Assembly: GCA_017437125.1 (NCBI GenBank)
Contig: JAFSBV010000028.1
Span: 1 to 34,089, forward strand
DNA length: 34,089 nt
Source: Bacteroidales bacterium
GTDB lineage: Bacteria > Bacteroidota > Bacteroidia > Bacteroidales > UBA932
Direction: 5' to 3'
Shown: positions 15,748 to 23,636 of the stretch, piece after piece
Numbering within the stretch: the first letter of the stretch is position 1
How the letters are laid out: each line of letters starts with the position of its first letter
The notes under the pieces: model-generated
Told to the model about the DNA's origin: nothing
Seen by the model: only the letters and a program-made list of their open reading frames with translations
The model's database searches: none
Made by a program: the position numbers and the translations under genes

Positions 15748-16778
15748 TGGATCGTAAAGTGAAGGTTTCAGTTATCATACCGGCATTCAATGCAGCTGAA
15801 TCTGTGAGGAATGCTGTAGACGGACTATTGAAACAGGATTACCAGGATCTTGAAGTAATACTTGTAGATGACGGAAGTACGGATGGCACTGGTCAGGTCT
15901 GTGACGTACTGGCTGCAACGCATGGTAATGTCCATGTCATCCATAAATCTAACGGAGGAGTCAGCTCAGCCCGTAATGTCGGTCTACAGGCTGCTTCGGG
16001 CGAATATGTGATGTTCCTTGATGCCGATGATGTCCTGAAGCCGGATACGCTTATGAAGATGACGGATACGGATGCGGATCTTGTCATGGGAGGTTTCGAA
16101 AAAGTATCAGACGGGAGGGTGACGGAAGTGAACGTTCCTCCATTTATGAAAGACTATATCGGAAACGGAGAAATCTGCCGCTTTCTGGATGACAATATAG
16201 GCGAAAAGGACTGTTTCCTGCTGAACTCTTCATGTTTCAAATTGTATAGACGGTCATTGATTGCCGCACACTCACATCGTTTCGATGAAGGATTGAGATA
16301 TGGAGAAGACAAGATCTTCGTTTTCGGATTCCTTCGCTTTGTAAGGTCGGTATGTACCATTCCTGAAGTCGTGTATGAATACCGTATTCAGAAGGAATCA
16401 CTCAGCAGCGATGTGTCTTCCGATTCGCATCTGATGCAGTTGTTGAGACTCATCGGAGCATATGTCCCACTTCTGAAGGAGCTTAAAGAACTCTATGGGG
16501 AGAGTGTCAGGCTGTACGGATTATACCATGCGGATGTCATATCCAGATATGTATGCCGTATCCTGACATGCTTCGCATTGAGACATTCTTCTCTGATGAC
16601 AGAGAACACGATGAAGGAACTTTATTCTTATATGTCCGAAGATGACAGACTGTCAGTTATTTCCTTACGTTTGGGACAGATACCTAACTATCTGCTTTTC
16701 AGAATCGGGAATATCAGACTGTCAATGATTCTCTATTCCTTTACATCAAGCATCTGCAGATATATCTGCTTCAGATGA
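15744..16778 (+). CDS. Glycosyltransferase family 2
   Basis: The 344-residue protein has a GT-A fold: VSVIIPAFNAAESVRNAVDGLLKQDYQDLEVILVDDGSTDGT at the N-terminus, KSNGGVSSARNVGLQAASGEYVMFLDADD with the DxD-type metal site, and a less conserved C-terminal half. It should transfer a sugar from a nucleotide-sugar donor to a lipid-linked or glycan acceptor in the cytosol. Its start overlaps the pyruvyl transferase gene by 4 bp. The last 46 bp overlap the opposing GT4 gene, so both proteins share their C-terminal coding region. Confidence 0.92.
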   Translation: MMDRKVKVSVIIPAFNAAESVRNAVDGLLKQDYQDLEVILVDDGSTDGTGQVCDVLAATHGNVHVIHKSNGGVSSARNVGLQAASGEYVMFLDADDVLKPDTLMKMTDTDADLVMGGFEKVSDGRVTEVNVPPFMKDYIGNGEICRFLDDNIGEKDCFLLNSSCFKLYRRSLIAAHSHRFDEGLRYGEDKIFVFGFLRFVRSVCTIPEVVYEYRIQKESLSSDVSSDSHLMQLLRLIGAYVPLLKELKELYGESVRLYGLYHADVISRYVCRILTCFALRHSSLMTENTMKELYSYMSEDDRLSVISLRLGQIPNYLLFRIGNIRLSMILYSFTSSICRYICFR

Positions 16779-17836
16779 TTCATTACATATGAAGGTAGGT
16801 AAGTCTCTACATTCCTAAGGCTGGCTTTGCCCTCTGAAACGATGATCGACGGGTCATTCATATACTTTTCCATCGCGTTCCATATCTCTTGTGAGTCGCC
16901 GGGAGTAACAAGAGTACCGTTGTCAGTGACAATCTCAGGAATTCCACCGACAGGAGTCGATATGATTGGACATCCGTAACTCATAGCCTCGAGGATGCTG
17001 ATCGGCAGTCCTTCATTGAATGACGGAAGGATATATACGTCAGCCCAGTTCAGCAATTGAAGCTTCTTTTCCCCGCTGACCCAGCCTTCGAACCGAACCA
17101 TTTCACTGATGCCGTATCTTTCAATGGTGTCTGTCAGTTCTTTTTCATTCTTGTTCCCGCCAATCCTGAGGCAGATCTTCCCCTCGGCCTCTTCCTTATG
17201 TCCGGCAATGGCTCTCAGAATGTCGAAAACGCCTTTTCTGGGACCTATTTCTCCCATGAAAAGGAAATGTATCTTTCCGTCCTTTTTCTTCATTCCCGGT
17301 ATCACGGTTGGCTCGGGAGTGATATTGTGCAGGACGGTTATCTTCCGTGGATCGATATCGATAGATGTGAACCATTCTTTCCATGATTCCGACAGGACGA
17401 TCAGACGGTCAGCCTTCTTCAATGTGTTGAAGATGCGTCTTTTGTCACGATCGTCAGCTTCATTATAGAAGTCTTTGAACCGACTGGCATGAATGTGGAG
17501 TATCACCTTCTTCCCGAGCAGTCTGCAAAGGTCTGAAATCTGCGAATTGCGCCAGAAGGAACCGTCTGCAGCAGTGTGCAGATGGACCAGGGCGATATTC
17601 CTGTCAAACAGCATTCTGAAAGCCATACGTATGTAGGAGGATATGAACCACCAGCCTTTTGTAAGCATGCCTCCTGCCTTGTACATGGGATAGTAGTCCA
17701 GAGTCTCGAAATATCTGCTCCAATAGTTTACAACTGCAGAAATCCCTCCCGGATGATTGTTCTTGTAATAATCACCGGTCATCAGAATCCTTTCAGAAAT
17801 GTCTTTCTCTATGATATTCATTTTGCTGTGTTTCAA
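16733..17836 (-). CDS. Glycosyltransferase family 4
   Basis: The 367-residue protein is a GT-B enzyme. The N-terminal half has HPGGISAVVNYW and VHLHTAADGSFWRN. The C-terminal donor-binding half has FMGEIGPRKGVFDILRA and ILPSFNEGLPISILEAMSYGCPIISTPVGGIPEIV, with the conserved E-x7-E motif. It is convergent with the GT2 gene (46-bp overlap) and shares a 4-bp overlap with the upstream hydrolase gene, forming a short leftward unit that belongs functionally to the same glycan cluster. Confidence 0.92.
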   Translation of the reverse strand: MKHSKMNIIEKDISERILMTGDYYKNNHPGGISAVVNYWSRYFETLDYYPMYKAGGMLTKGWWFISSYIRMAFRMLFDRNIALVHLHTAADGSFWRNSQISDLCRLLGKKVILHIHASRFKDFYNEADDRDKRRIFNTLKKADRLIVLSESWKEWFTSIDIDPRKITVLHNITPEPTVIPGMKKKDGKIHFLFMGEIGPRKGVFDILRAIAGHKEEAEGKICLRIGGNKNEKELTDTIERYGISEMVRFEGWVSGEKKLQLLNWADVYILPSFNEGLPISILEAMSYGCPIISTPVGGIPEIVTDNGTLVTPGDSQEIWNAMEKYMNDPSIIVSEGKASLRNVETYLPSYVMNHLKQIYLQMLDVKE

Positions 17837-18750
17837 TTATGCCTGTCAAAGAAGGAAAGTATGTCGTTCCAGACCGTCTCCTTTCCGTTTTCATTGAGGA
17901 TCTCGTGCCTCATTCCTTCATAAAGACGTGATGATGTGTTTTCATATCCGGCCTTCCTGAAGAATTCCACGGCCTCTGTGAACTGCTTTTCCCCGGTGAT
18001 GCAAGGATCGTTTTCTCCTGCAATGAATAACACAGGCATTTCATGTCTTGACAATCTCCACCCTTTGGAATCATAGCAGTCTGTCATAAGATCGACAAGA
18101 CCGATGAACCCGTTTGCAGTAAAAGTGTATCCGCATAAAGGACTGGCGTTATATGCCTGTACTACTGAACGATCTGTCGATAGCCATGCGTTCTCTCCTT
18201 CGTCTGTGAAATTCTTGTTGAAGCTGTTGAACGCCATTTTCTGGATTATTGCCGGCCTGTGTCGGTCACCTTTTATGATAGAAATGATCTTTGTCAGAGC
18301 CTTTCCTGCCCCGGCAGCCGGATTACGGCTCGGGCTTCCGCAGACGATAAGGCCGTTAATAAGACCGTCATGTCTTTTCGCGAAACAACGTACGGCTAGT
18401 GAGCCCATGCTGTGGCCGAAGAGAAATATCAAGGATTCTGGAAACATGCTTGCGGCATGCCGGTTTACCGTTTTTATATCTTCAATGATTCCTTCTGAAC
18501 CACCGCTGTACATGTATCCAAGATCATCAGCTCTTTTTACCGAGGCTCCATGACCTCTATGGTCGTGTATTATGCATGCGTATCCTCTGTTGCAGAGGAA
18601 TTCCATGAAAGGGAGATATCTTTCTTTGTGCTCACACATTCCATGTGCGATCTGGACGACAGCCTTTGGAGTTTCTTCCGGTCTGCATATGAGTATGCTG
18701 AGATTGAGTTCGTCAAATGAAGAACTTACTGCGGTTACTTCTGTTTTCAT
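17833..18750 (-). CDS. Alpha/beta hydrolase, monoacylglycerol-lipase/lysophospholipase type
   Basis: The 305-residue protein has the serine hydrolase fold: oxyanion region HGMCEHKERY (36-45), DHRGHGAS (63-70), nucleophile elbow GHSMG (112-116, Ser114), acid in GENDP (Asp248) and base in GMRHEIL (His282). A cap domain lies around 135-235. Known relatives cleave acyl chains from monoglycerides or lysolipids. No signal peptide is seen, so it is probably cytosolic. Co-transcription with a GT4 gene hints at a role in glycolipid or acylated-glycan turnover, which is inference. Confidence 0.88.
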   Translation of the reverse strand: MKTEVTAVSSSFDELNLSILICRPEETPKAVVQIAHGMCEHKERYLPFMEFLCNRGYACIIHDHRGHGASVKRADDLGYMYSGGSEGIIEDIKTVNRHAASMFPESLIFLFGHSMGSLAVRCFAKRHDGLINGLIVCGSPSRNPAAGAGKALTKIISIIKGDRHRPAIIQKMAFNSFNKNFTDEGENAWLSTDRSVVQAYNASPLCGYTFTANGFIGLVDLMTDCYDSKGWRLSRHEMPVLFIAGENDPCITGEKQFTEAVEFFRKAGYENTSSRLYEGMRHEILNENGKETVWNDILSFFDRHN

Positions 18751-18770
18751 GTAATTGAGATTTGTTACTG

Positions 18771-18778
18771 CAAATATA
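18771..18778 (-). promoter_or_regulatory. -7 element for the hydrolase-GT4 unit
   Basis: The minus strand reads TATATTTG, 20 bp before the hydrolase start at 18750. It lies back to back with a plus-strand element at 18794-18801. Confidence 0.65.
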
Positions 18779-18793
18779 ATAATAAAAAAAGAC

Positions 18794-18801
18794 TATATTT
18801 G
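18794..18801 (+). promoter_or_regulatory. -7 element giving a near-leaderless mRNA
   Basis: TATATTTG ends only 7 bp before the ATG at 18809. Transcription normally starts about 5-7 bp after this element, so the mRNA should have almost no 5' leader. Confidence 0.55.
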
Positions 18802-18808
18802 TAGATAA

Positions 18809-19624
18809 ATGATCAGGATATCAGATAAGTCGCTCTGCTGTGGATGCAGTGCATGTGTAAATGTCTGTCCTGTCCAGTGCATAGTCATGCGTAGGGACAG
18901 GGAGGGCTTTGATTATCCTGTGGCAAATCCTGACAGATGTGTCGGCTGCGGAAGATGCGAGGAGATATGTCCTGTACATTCTCTTGTTACCGGTAGTCGC
19001 GACGGCCATGTCTCTGTTCAGGAAAATGATGATATAAGGAAATATGCGGATCAGGTGATTCTTGAGAATGGCTTCGTATATGCCTCTGTCTATGAATCAG
19101 ACGGGACTGCTGGATATGCTGAAGCAGGATCGCCAGACGAGATGGAAGGCATGACGTTTGCCGGCAATGTACAGAGTGATTCTTACGGCACATTCGAAGA
19201 GGTTAAGTACAGGCTCGAAGAGGGGGTGTCCGTGTTGTATTGCTGCCCACCATGTCAGGCTGCGGGTCTGAGATCCTTTCTGGGAAAACAGTATGAAAGA
19301 CTTGTAACCATATCCGGGCCATGTAAGGGCGTCGGCAGTCCTGGAGTATGGAAGAAACTTCAGGCGTATGGAAGTGCTGCTTCCGGGGAAGGTTCCGATA
19401 TTTATGACAGACTCGTTCTGCAGAGTCTGATGATCCGCCCTTCATGTCTTTCATGTCCGCTAAGGACAGATAGAAACGATGATAGCCCCGATGAGAAGTT
19501 TCTGGAAAAAAGGGCTGAGTTCTTCCGCGGGTATCATTCTGCACCTGAAATTATTCCTTTTATGAAGAAGTATGTTGATCGGAATCCTTTCAAAAGTTTT
19601 CTGACCATGTTGGGACTCAGATAG
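18809..19624 (+). CDS. Shortened FrhB-like iron-sulfur protein
   Basis: This 271-residue protein is a reduced relative of the 386-residue protein at 13508-14668. Both ferredoxin cysteine sets are intact (Cys10/11/13/16/20 and Cys44/47/50/54). The middle is changed: GTPCQ has become CCPPCQ (145-150), CHGV has become CKGV (172-175, histidine lost), the SQSGGVFSAL segment is missing, and DITIADFWG after CLSCP (213-217) is absent. The start must be at or near 18809 because the cysteines begin at residue 10. It may be a decayed copy, or an electron carrier that lost the flavin part. Its last 8 bp overlap the opposing RluA-family gene. Confidence 0.78.
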   Translation: MIRISDKSLCCGCSACVNVCPVQCIVMRRDREGFDYPVANPDRCVGCGRCEEICPVHSLVTGSRDGHVSVQENDDIRKYADQVILENGFVYASVYESDGTAGYAEAGSPDEMEGMTFAGNVQSDSYGTFEEVKYRLEEGVSVLYCCPPCQAAGLRSFLGKQYERLVTISGPCKGVGSPGVWKKLQAYGSAASGEGSDIYDRLVLQSLMIRPSCLSCPLRTDRNDDSPDEKFLEKRAEFFRGYHSAPEIIPFMKKYVDRNPFKSFLTMLGLR

Positions 19625-20315
19625 CCTTGAAGCAGTGCGGCAGTCTGGATGTGAATGTCATTGTCTTTCCTGTCCAGGGATGGATGAAGGAAAGCGTCTG
19701 AGCGTGAAGAGCCAGACGGCCAATCGGATTTGTCCGGGCTCCGTATTTCCTGTCTCCGGCAACAGGATGTCCAATCCATTGTGAATGTACTCTGATCTGG
19801 TTCTTTCTTCCTGTCTCTAATTCGAATTCGACCATGGTATAGGCTTCGTTGCCAATGCGGCCTTTCCTGATGGTTCTGCAATGAGTAGATGCGTATTGCC
19901 AGTCCTTTCTCGGTGGCCTTGAAGGATCGTCCTGACTTTCAAAGGCATAGCAATGTACCTTCAATGATTTCCTGTTCTCGTAAAGCCATGTTTCGATCCA
20001 TCCCTCATCGTCTTCGATCGTTCCCTCCAGCAGGGCTGTGTAACCGCGTTTCTGAACGGCCTCGTTCCAGTTCTCCTGAAGTGAAAGCTTGGTATGCTCA
20101 TCTTTTGCGAAAACGAGAAGCCCGGAGGTGTCGCGGTCAAGGCGATGTAATATGAAAACTTTTCCTGCATAGTCATATACACGGGAATAAGCTGTGTCTT
20201 CTCCGCTTTTTCCTGTTGACATGCTGAGGAGACCGCTTGGCTTGTCAACGACTATAAGCCATCTGTCTTCAAAGATGATCTCCATATCATCGCTATGTCG
20301 TCTGTCTTTTCTCAT
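19617..20315 (-). CDS. RluA-family RNA pseudouridine synthase
   Basis: The 232-residue protein has the RluA-type catalytic motif HRLDRDTSG (57-65, Asp60 the likely catalytic aspartate), an early VDKPSGLL segment and ETGRKNQIRVHSQWIGHPVAGDRKYG. No N-terminal S4 domain is present, as in the short RluA/TruC-like members. It converts uridine to pseudouridine in rRNA or tRNA; the target site cannot be read from sequence. The ATG at 20315 lies 17 bp after a promoter element; a second ATG at 20285 is possible. It is divergent from the HsdR-N-like gene. Confidence 0.9.
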   Translation of the reverse strand: MRKDRRHSDDMEIIFEDRWLIVVDKPSGLLSMSTGKSGEDTAYSRVYDYAGKVFILHRLDRDTSGLLVFAKDEHTKLSLQENWNEAVQKRGYTALLEGTIEDDEGWIETWLYENRKSLKVHCYAFESQDDPSRPPRKDWQYASTHCRTIRKGRIGNEAYTMVEFELETGRKNQIRVHSQWIGHPVAGDRKYGARTNPIGRLALHAQTLSFIHPWTGKTMTFTSRLPHCFKAI

Positions 20316-20332
20316 TCCGCTTCTTTTGGCTA

Positions 20333-20340
20333 CAAAAATA
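20333..20340 (-). promoter_or_regulatory. -7 element for the pseudouridine synthase gene
   Basis: The minus strand reads TATTTTTG, an exact match, 17 bp before the start at 20315. It lies 14 bp from the divergent plus-strand element. Confidence 0.6.
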
Positions 20341-20354
20341 ACATTATTTTTGAT

Positions 20355-20362
20355 TATATTTG
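20355..20362 (+). promoter_or_regulatory. -7 element giving a near-leaderless operon mRNA
   Basis: TATATTTG ends 6 bp before the ATG at 20369, so the predicted transcript has at most a few leader bases. The TTG at 20360 that opens a slightly longer frame is part of this element. Confidence 0.6.
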
Positions 20363-20368
20363 CAGACT

Positions 20369-20782
20369 ATGTCAGACAGAAAGACCATATGGGATCCGCT
20401 GAGGAAGAAGTCCGTAGCCCTTACTCCAGAGGAGCAGGTGCGCCAGTGGTGCATAAAGGTGCTGGCGGAGAGCATGAAGGTTCCGTATCATATGATGATG
20501 AGCGAGGCCGGATTCAGATTGGGAGAAAAGCAGTTCAGGGCGGATATCCTGGTATATGACCGTAAGGCGCAGCCTCTGATGATCGTCGAATGCAAGAGGC
20601 CTGAGGTGGAACTGACCCGTGAAGTCCTTGATCAGGCGATCAGATACAATATGGTCCTGGATGTCAGATATATTGTTATTACTAACGGGAACAGGACTTT
20701 CATGTGCAGAAGACAGGAAGATGGTTTTGTCTTCATTGACACTGTCCCCACTTATAATGAAATGATATGTCAGCAACAATAA
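20369..20782 (+). CDS. HsdR N-terminal-like (PD-(D/E)xK) small protein
   Basis: The 137-residue protein resembles the isolated N-terminal nuclease domain of type I restriction HsdR subunits. It has FRADILVYDRKAQPLMIVECKRPE with the PD-(D/E)xK residues Asp59, Glu74 and Lys76, and a preceding EEQVRQW helix. No helicase, methylase or specificity gene is nearby, so it is not part of a restriction system. It opens an operon with tRNA and ribosome functions and overlaps the CCA-adding-type gene by 16 bp, which suggests a nucleic-acid-related housekeeping role that remains unknown. Confidence 0.82.
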   Translation: MSDRKTIWDPLRKKSVALTPEEQVRQWCIKVLAESMKVPYHMMMSEAGFRLGEKQFRADILVYDRKAQPLMIVECKRPEVELTREVLDQAIRYNMVLDVRYIVITNGNRTFMCRRQEDGFVFIDTVPTYNEMICQQQ

Positions 20783-22275
20783 CTCAAGGTTTTCTTGACC
20801 ATAAGATATTCTCTATAGTTTCCGATGTCGCAGCCGAAAAGGGAGTGCGTGCTTTTGTCATAGGCGGATATGTAAGGGATTGCTTTCTCGGCCGTCCGAG
20901 CAAGGATATTGATATTGTAGTGGAGGGCAGCGGAATAGAACTGGCAGAAGCTGTAGGCGCGAAGGTCCACAGCAATGTTTCTGTTTTCAAGAACTTCGGA
21001 ACAGCCATGCTGCGTTACAAAGGGATAGAGGTGGAATTCGTCGGAGCAAGAAAAGAATCTTACAGACGTGATTCCCGGAAACCTATAGTAGAGGACGGAA
21101 CGCTTGAAGATGACCAGCTGAGAAGGGACTTTACGATCAATGCTATGGCATTCAGCCTTCAGAAGGATGACTTCGGAGCATTGGTTGATCCTTTCGGAGG
21201 CATCCGCGATCTTGCTGCCGGCATCATCAGGACTCCTCTTGATCCTGATACCACCTATAGTGATGATCCATTGAGAATGGTCAGAGCCATAAGGTTTGCA
21301 ACGAAGCTTTCTACTGAAGATCAGATATTTACGATTGTCCCCGAGTCTCTCGAATCCATAAGACGCAATTGCGGACGTATGGAGATCCTTTCAAAGGAAA
21401 GGATTGTAGAAGAACTCAACAAGATTCTCGTTACTCCAAAACCATCCATCGGCTTCCGTCTTCTTGATGAAACCGGACTTCTGGAATATGTACTTCCCCA
21501 GCTGTCAAAGCTCAAGGGAGTAGAAACGGTCGAAGGAAAGGGCCATAAGGAAAACTTTTCTCACACATTGGAAGTTCTTGACAATGTCGCTGCTCTGGAG
21601 TCAGAGGCCATAAAGGAAGGCAGGCTGAATGATTATGTCTTTGAGGATGGTGAAGAGGTCGAGGTCGTACGTACCGAGCCGAATGTCTGGCTGAGATGGG
21701 CTGCACTGCTTCATGATATTGCCAAGCCGGCTACAAAGAGGTATGATCCGTCTCTCGGATGGACCTTTCATGGTCATGAAGTCGTAGGCGCAAGATGGAT
21801 TCCAAAGATCTTCCAGGGCCTGAAGATGCCTCTGAATGAAAAGATGAAATATGTGCAGAAGCTGGTAGGCCTTCACCTGAGGCCGATAGCCCTTGTTACA
21901 GAGGAGGTTACGGACTCGGCTGTCCGCAGGCTTCTTTTTGATGCAGGAAACGACATTGATGATCTCATGCTTCTTTGCAATGCCGATATCACTTCGAAAA
22001 ACCCTCGTAAGGTTGCCAGGTTGCATGCCAACTTCGAACTCGTGAAGACAAAGCTTGTTGAAGTGGAGGCGAAGGACGCTATCCGTAATTTCAAGAATCC
22101 TGTCACCGGTGATTATATAATGGAGCTTTTCGGAATCGAGCCATGCAATACGATCGGTCAGCTTAAAGAAGCTGTGAAGAACGCCATTCTTGACGGTGAA
22201 ATCGAGAATTCATTTGAAGCAGCCGATGCATACATGAGGAATAAGGCTGCAGAAATCGGATTGTTCCCAAGATAG
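20767..22275 (+). CDS. CCA-adding tRNA nucleotidyltransferase with HD domain
   Basis: The 502-residue protein has the class II nucleotidyltransferase head (FVIGGYVRDCFLGRPSKDIDIVV with the two metal aspartates; RRDFTINAMAF), the DDPLRMVRAIRFATKL neck, and a C-terminal HD hydrolase domain (FSHTLEVLDNV and WAALLHDIAKPATK). It most likely adds or repairs the CCA end of tRNA; poly(A) polymerase is the related alternative, but the HD domain and length favour the CCA enzyme. It starts within the end of the HsdR-N-like gene and is followed after 3 bp by the recombinase gene. Confidence 0.92.
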   Translation: MSATITQGFLDHKIFSIVSDVAAEKGVRAFVIGGYVRDCFLGRPSKDIDIVVEGSGIELAEAVGAKVHSNVSVFKNFGTAMLRYKGIEVEFVGARKESYRRDSRKPIVEDGTLEDDQLRRDFTINAMAFSLQKDDFGALVDPFGGIRDLAAGIIRTPLDPDTTYSDDPLRMVRAIRFATKLSTEDQIFTIVPESLESIRRNCGRMEILSKERIVEELNKILVTPKPSIGFRLLDETGLLEYVLPQLSKLKGVETVEGKGHKENFSHTLEVLDNVAALESEAIKEGRLNDYVFEDGEEVEVVRTEPNVWLRWAALLHDIAKPATKRYDPSLGWTFHGHEVVGARWIPKIFQGLKMPLNEKMKYVQKLVGLHLRPIALVTEEVTDSAVRRLLFDAGNDIDDLMLLCNADITSKNPRKVARLHANFELVKTKLVEVEAKDAIRNFKNPVTGDYIMELFGIEPCNTIGQLKEAVKNAILDGEIENSFEAADAYMRNKAAEIGLFPR

Positions 22276-22278
22276 GAA

Positions 22279-23262
22279 GTGGATCTGTTAGATAAATATA
22301 TCGTATATATAAGGGATATCAGAAGATATTCCCAGAGGACGGTTGAGATATATGAGGCCGCCTTGCGTGACTTTGTCTCGTCTGTTCATGAAGGAACTGT
22401 TTCTGACGAAGATCTCATATCGTCCATGAATGTATCAGAAATACGTTCATATGAGGTTACAATGCTTGAGAAGGGTTTGTCGGCCAAGACTGTAAAGCTT
22501 CATCTGTCGGCGATCAGCAGCTTCTGCAGGTTCCTGATGAAGAACGGACATCTGAAGTCCAATCCTGTCCGTACAGTAGTAAAGCCCAAGGTCGAAAAAC
22601 GCTTGCCGGTCTTTTTCCGGAAGGAGGCCATGGAAACCTATTTTTCAAATACGGACTGGCTTCTTGATCCTGATTGCTTCTCTTCCTTTCTTTCCAATCA
22701 TCATACGACAAGCGGCAAGGAATATTATGAATCCCTTTTGTCACGAATGATCATTTCTCTTCTCTACAGTCTAGGAATCCGCCGTTCTGAACTGATAGGA
22801 TTGTCTGTCGGAGATATGGATTTTGGCAGAAATATTGTCAAAGTGACTGGAAAAGGAGATAAAAAGCGAGAAATTCCTCTCATCGCTTCTTTATGTGAAG
22901 AATTATTATTATATTTGGAAGCAGTTGAGACGATGTGCGGAGGCAAAAGGTCTTTGAAAGAGCCGCTCCTGGTCACATACAAGGGTAACAGGCTTTATCC
23001 TGCATATGTTGACAGGGTTGTGAAACGTGAGCTGGGTAATGTCAAGGGCATAACGGGAAGAAAATCTCCACATGTTCTCAGGCACTCCCTTGCTACTGAA
23101 CTTCTCAATGACGGAGCCGATATCAATTCCATAAAGGAACTTCTCGGCCATTCTTCATTGGCGGCGACACAGGTCTATACCCATGGCAGCATCGCCCGAC
23201 TGAAGAATATTTATGAACATGCCCACCCAAGGGCAAAAAACGGAGGTAAACATGGAGATTAG
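22279..23262 (+). CDS. Xer-type tyrosine recombinase
   Basis: The 327-residue protein starts at a GTG. It has an N-terminal SAM-like core-binding domain (YSQRTVEIYEAALRDF, LSAKTVKLHLSAISSFCRFL) and a catalytic domain with the expected residues: Arg in GIRRSELIGL, Lys in GKGDKKREIP, His-x-x-Arg in HVLRHSLATELL, His in LLGHSSLAATQVY and the tyrosine in VYTH. It is of the XerC/XerD class that resolves chromosome dimers. Its position before an HPF gene is a typical Bacteroidota arrangement, which speaks against a mobile-element integrase. Which of XerC or XerD it is cannot be decided. Confidence 0.9.
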   Translation: MDLLDKYIVYIRDIRRYSQRTVEIYEAALRDFVSSVHEGTVSDEDLISSMNVSEIRSYEVTMLEKGLSAKTVKLHLSAISSFCRFLMKNGHLKSNPVRTVVKPKVEKRLPVFFRKEAMETYFSNTDWLLDPDCFSSFLSNHHTTSGKEYYESLLSRMIISLLYSLGIRRSELIGLSVGDMDFGRNIVKVTGKGDKKREIPLIASLCEELLLYLEAVETMCGGKRSLKEPLLVTYKGNRLYPAYVDRVVKRELGNVKGITGRKSPHVLRHSLATELLNDGADINSIKELLGHSSLAATQVYTHGSIARLKNIYEHAHPRAKNGGKHGD

Positions 23263-23542
23263 AGTTCAGAGCATCAAGTTCAATGCAGATCAGAAACTGT
23301 TGGACTTTGTTGAGAAGAAATTCTCTAGAATCGAGAAGTTCTATGATGCAGTAACAGGAGTGGATGTGGCGCTTTCATTGCTTCCAGACCATGAAAACAA
23401 GAATGTAAAGGTGCAGGTGAGCATCCCGGGAAACACTATCGTGGTCGAGAAGAATGCAAAGACCTTCGAAGACGCAGTAGTTGACTGCGCAGACATTCTC
23501 AAGGAGAAACTTGTGAAAGTAAAGGAGAAAAGAGCAGAATAA
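23252..23542 (+). CDS. hpf: Ribosome hibernation-promoting factor, short form
   Basis: The 96-residue protein spans a single HPF/YfiA domain: MEIRVQSIKFNADQKLLDFVEKKFSRIEKFYDAV, then VKVQVSIPGNTIVVEKNAKTFEDAVVDCADILKEKL. It binds the small ribosomal subunit and helps inactivate ribosomes in stationary phase. The ATG at 23252 overlaps the recombinase gene by 11 bp and is preceded by GGAGG, an unusually good Shine-Dalgarno sequence for this group. It is the last gene before the operon terminator. Confidence 0.93.
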   Translation: MEIRVQSIKFNADQKLLDFVEKKFSRIEKFYDAVTGVDVALSLLPDHENKNVKVQVSIPGNTIVVEKNAKTFEDAVVDCADILKEKLVKVKEKRAE

Positions 23543-23554
23543 TAGAATTACCTT

Positions 23555-23588
23555 TAAGACGGCATCTGAAGATGCCGCCTTTTTTTTG
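23555..23588 (+). terminator. Operon terminator after hpf
   Basis: CGGCATC (23559-23565) pairs with GATGCCG (23570-23576) around TGAA. AAG/CTT pairs continue outside one mismatch, and a run of about ten T residues follows. It ends the HsdR-N-like/CCA/Xer/HPF operon. Confidence 0.88.
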
Positions 23589-23621
23589 TAGTTTTTCGCG
23601 CGTCTTGTCGTCTAAATTTAT

Positions 23622-23629
23622 TATCTTTG
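23622..23629 (+). promoter_or_regulatory. -7 element giving a near-leaderless holA operon mRNA
   Basis: TATCTTTG ends 7 bp before the holA ATG at 23637, so the expected transcription start is almost at the start codon. It is the only promoter seen for the six-gene operon that follows. Confidence 0.6.
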
Positions 23630-23636
23630 TCTAATT

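Noticed and set aside
20369-20782. Type I restriction-modification system
   Set aside because: Only an HsdR-N-like domain is present; there is no helicase part, methylase or specificity subunit nearby.
22279-23262. Phage or integrative-element integrase
   Set aside because: It sits in a housekeeping operon with a CCA-adding-type enzyme and HPF, has Xer-like length and motifs, and no attachment repeats flank it.
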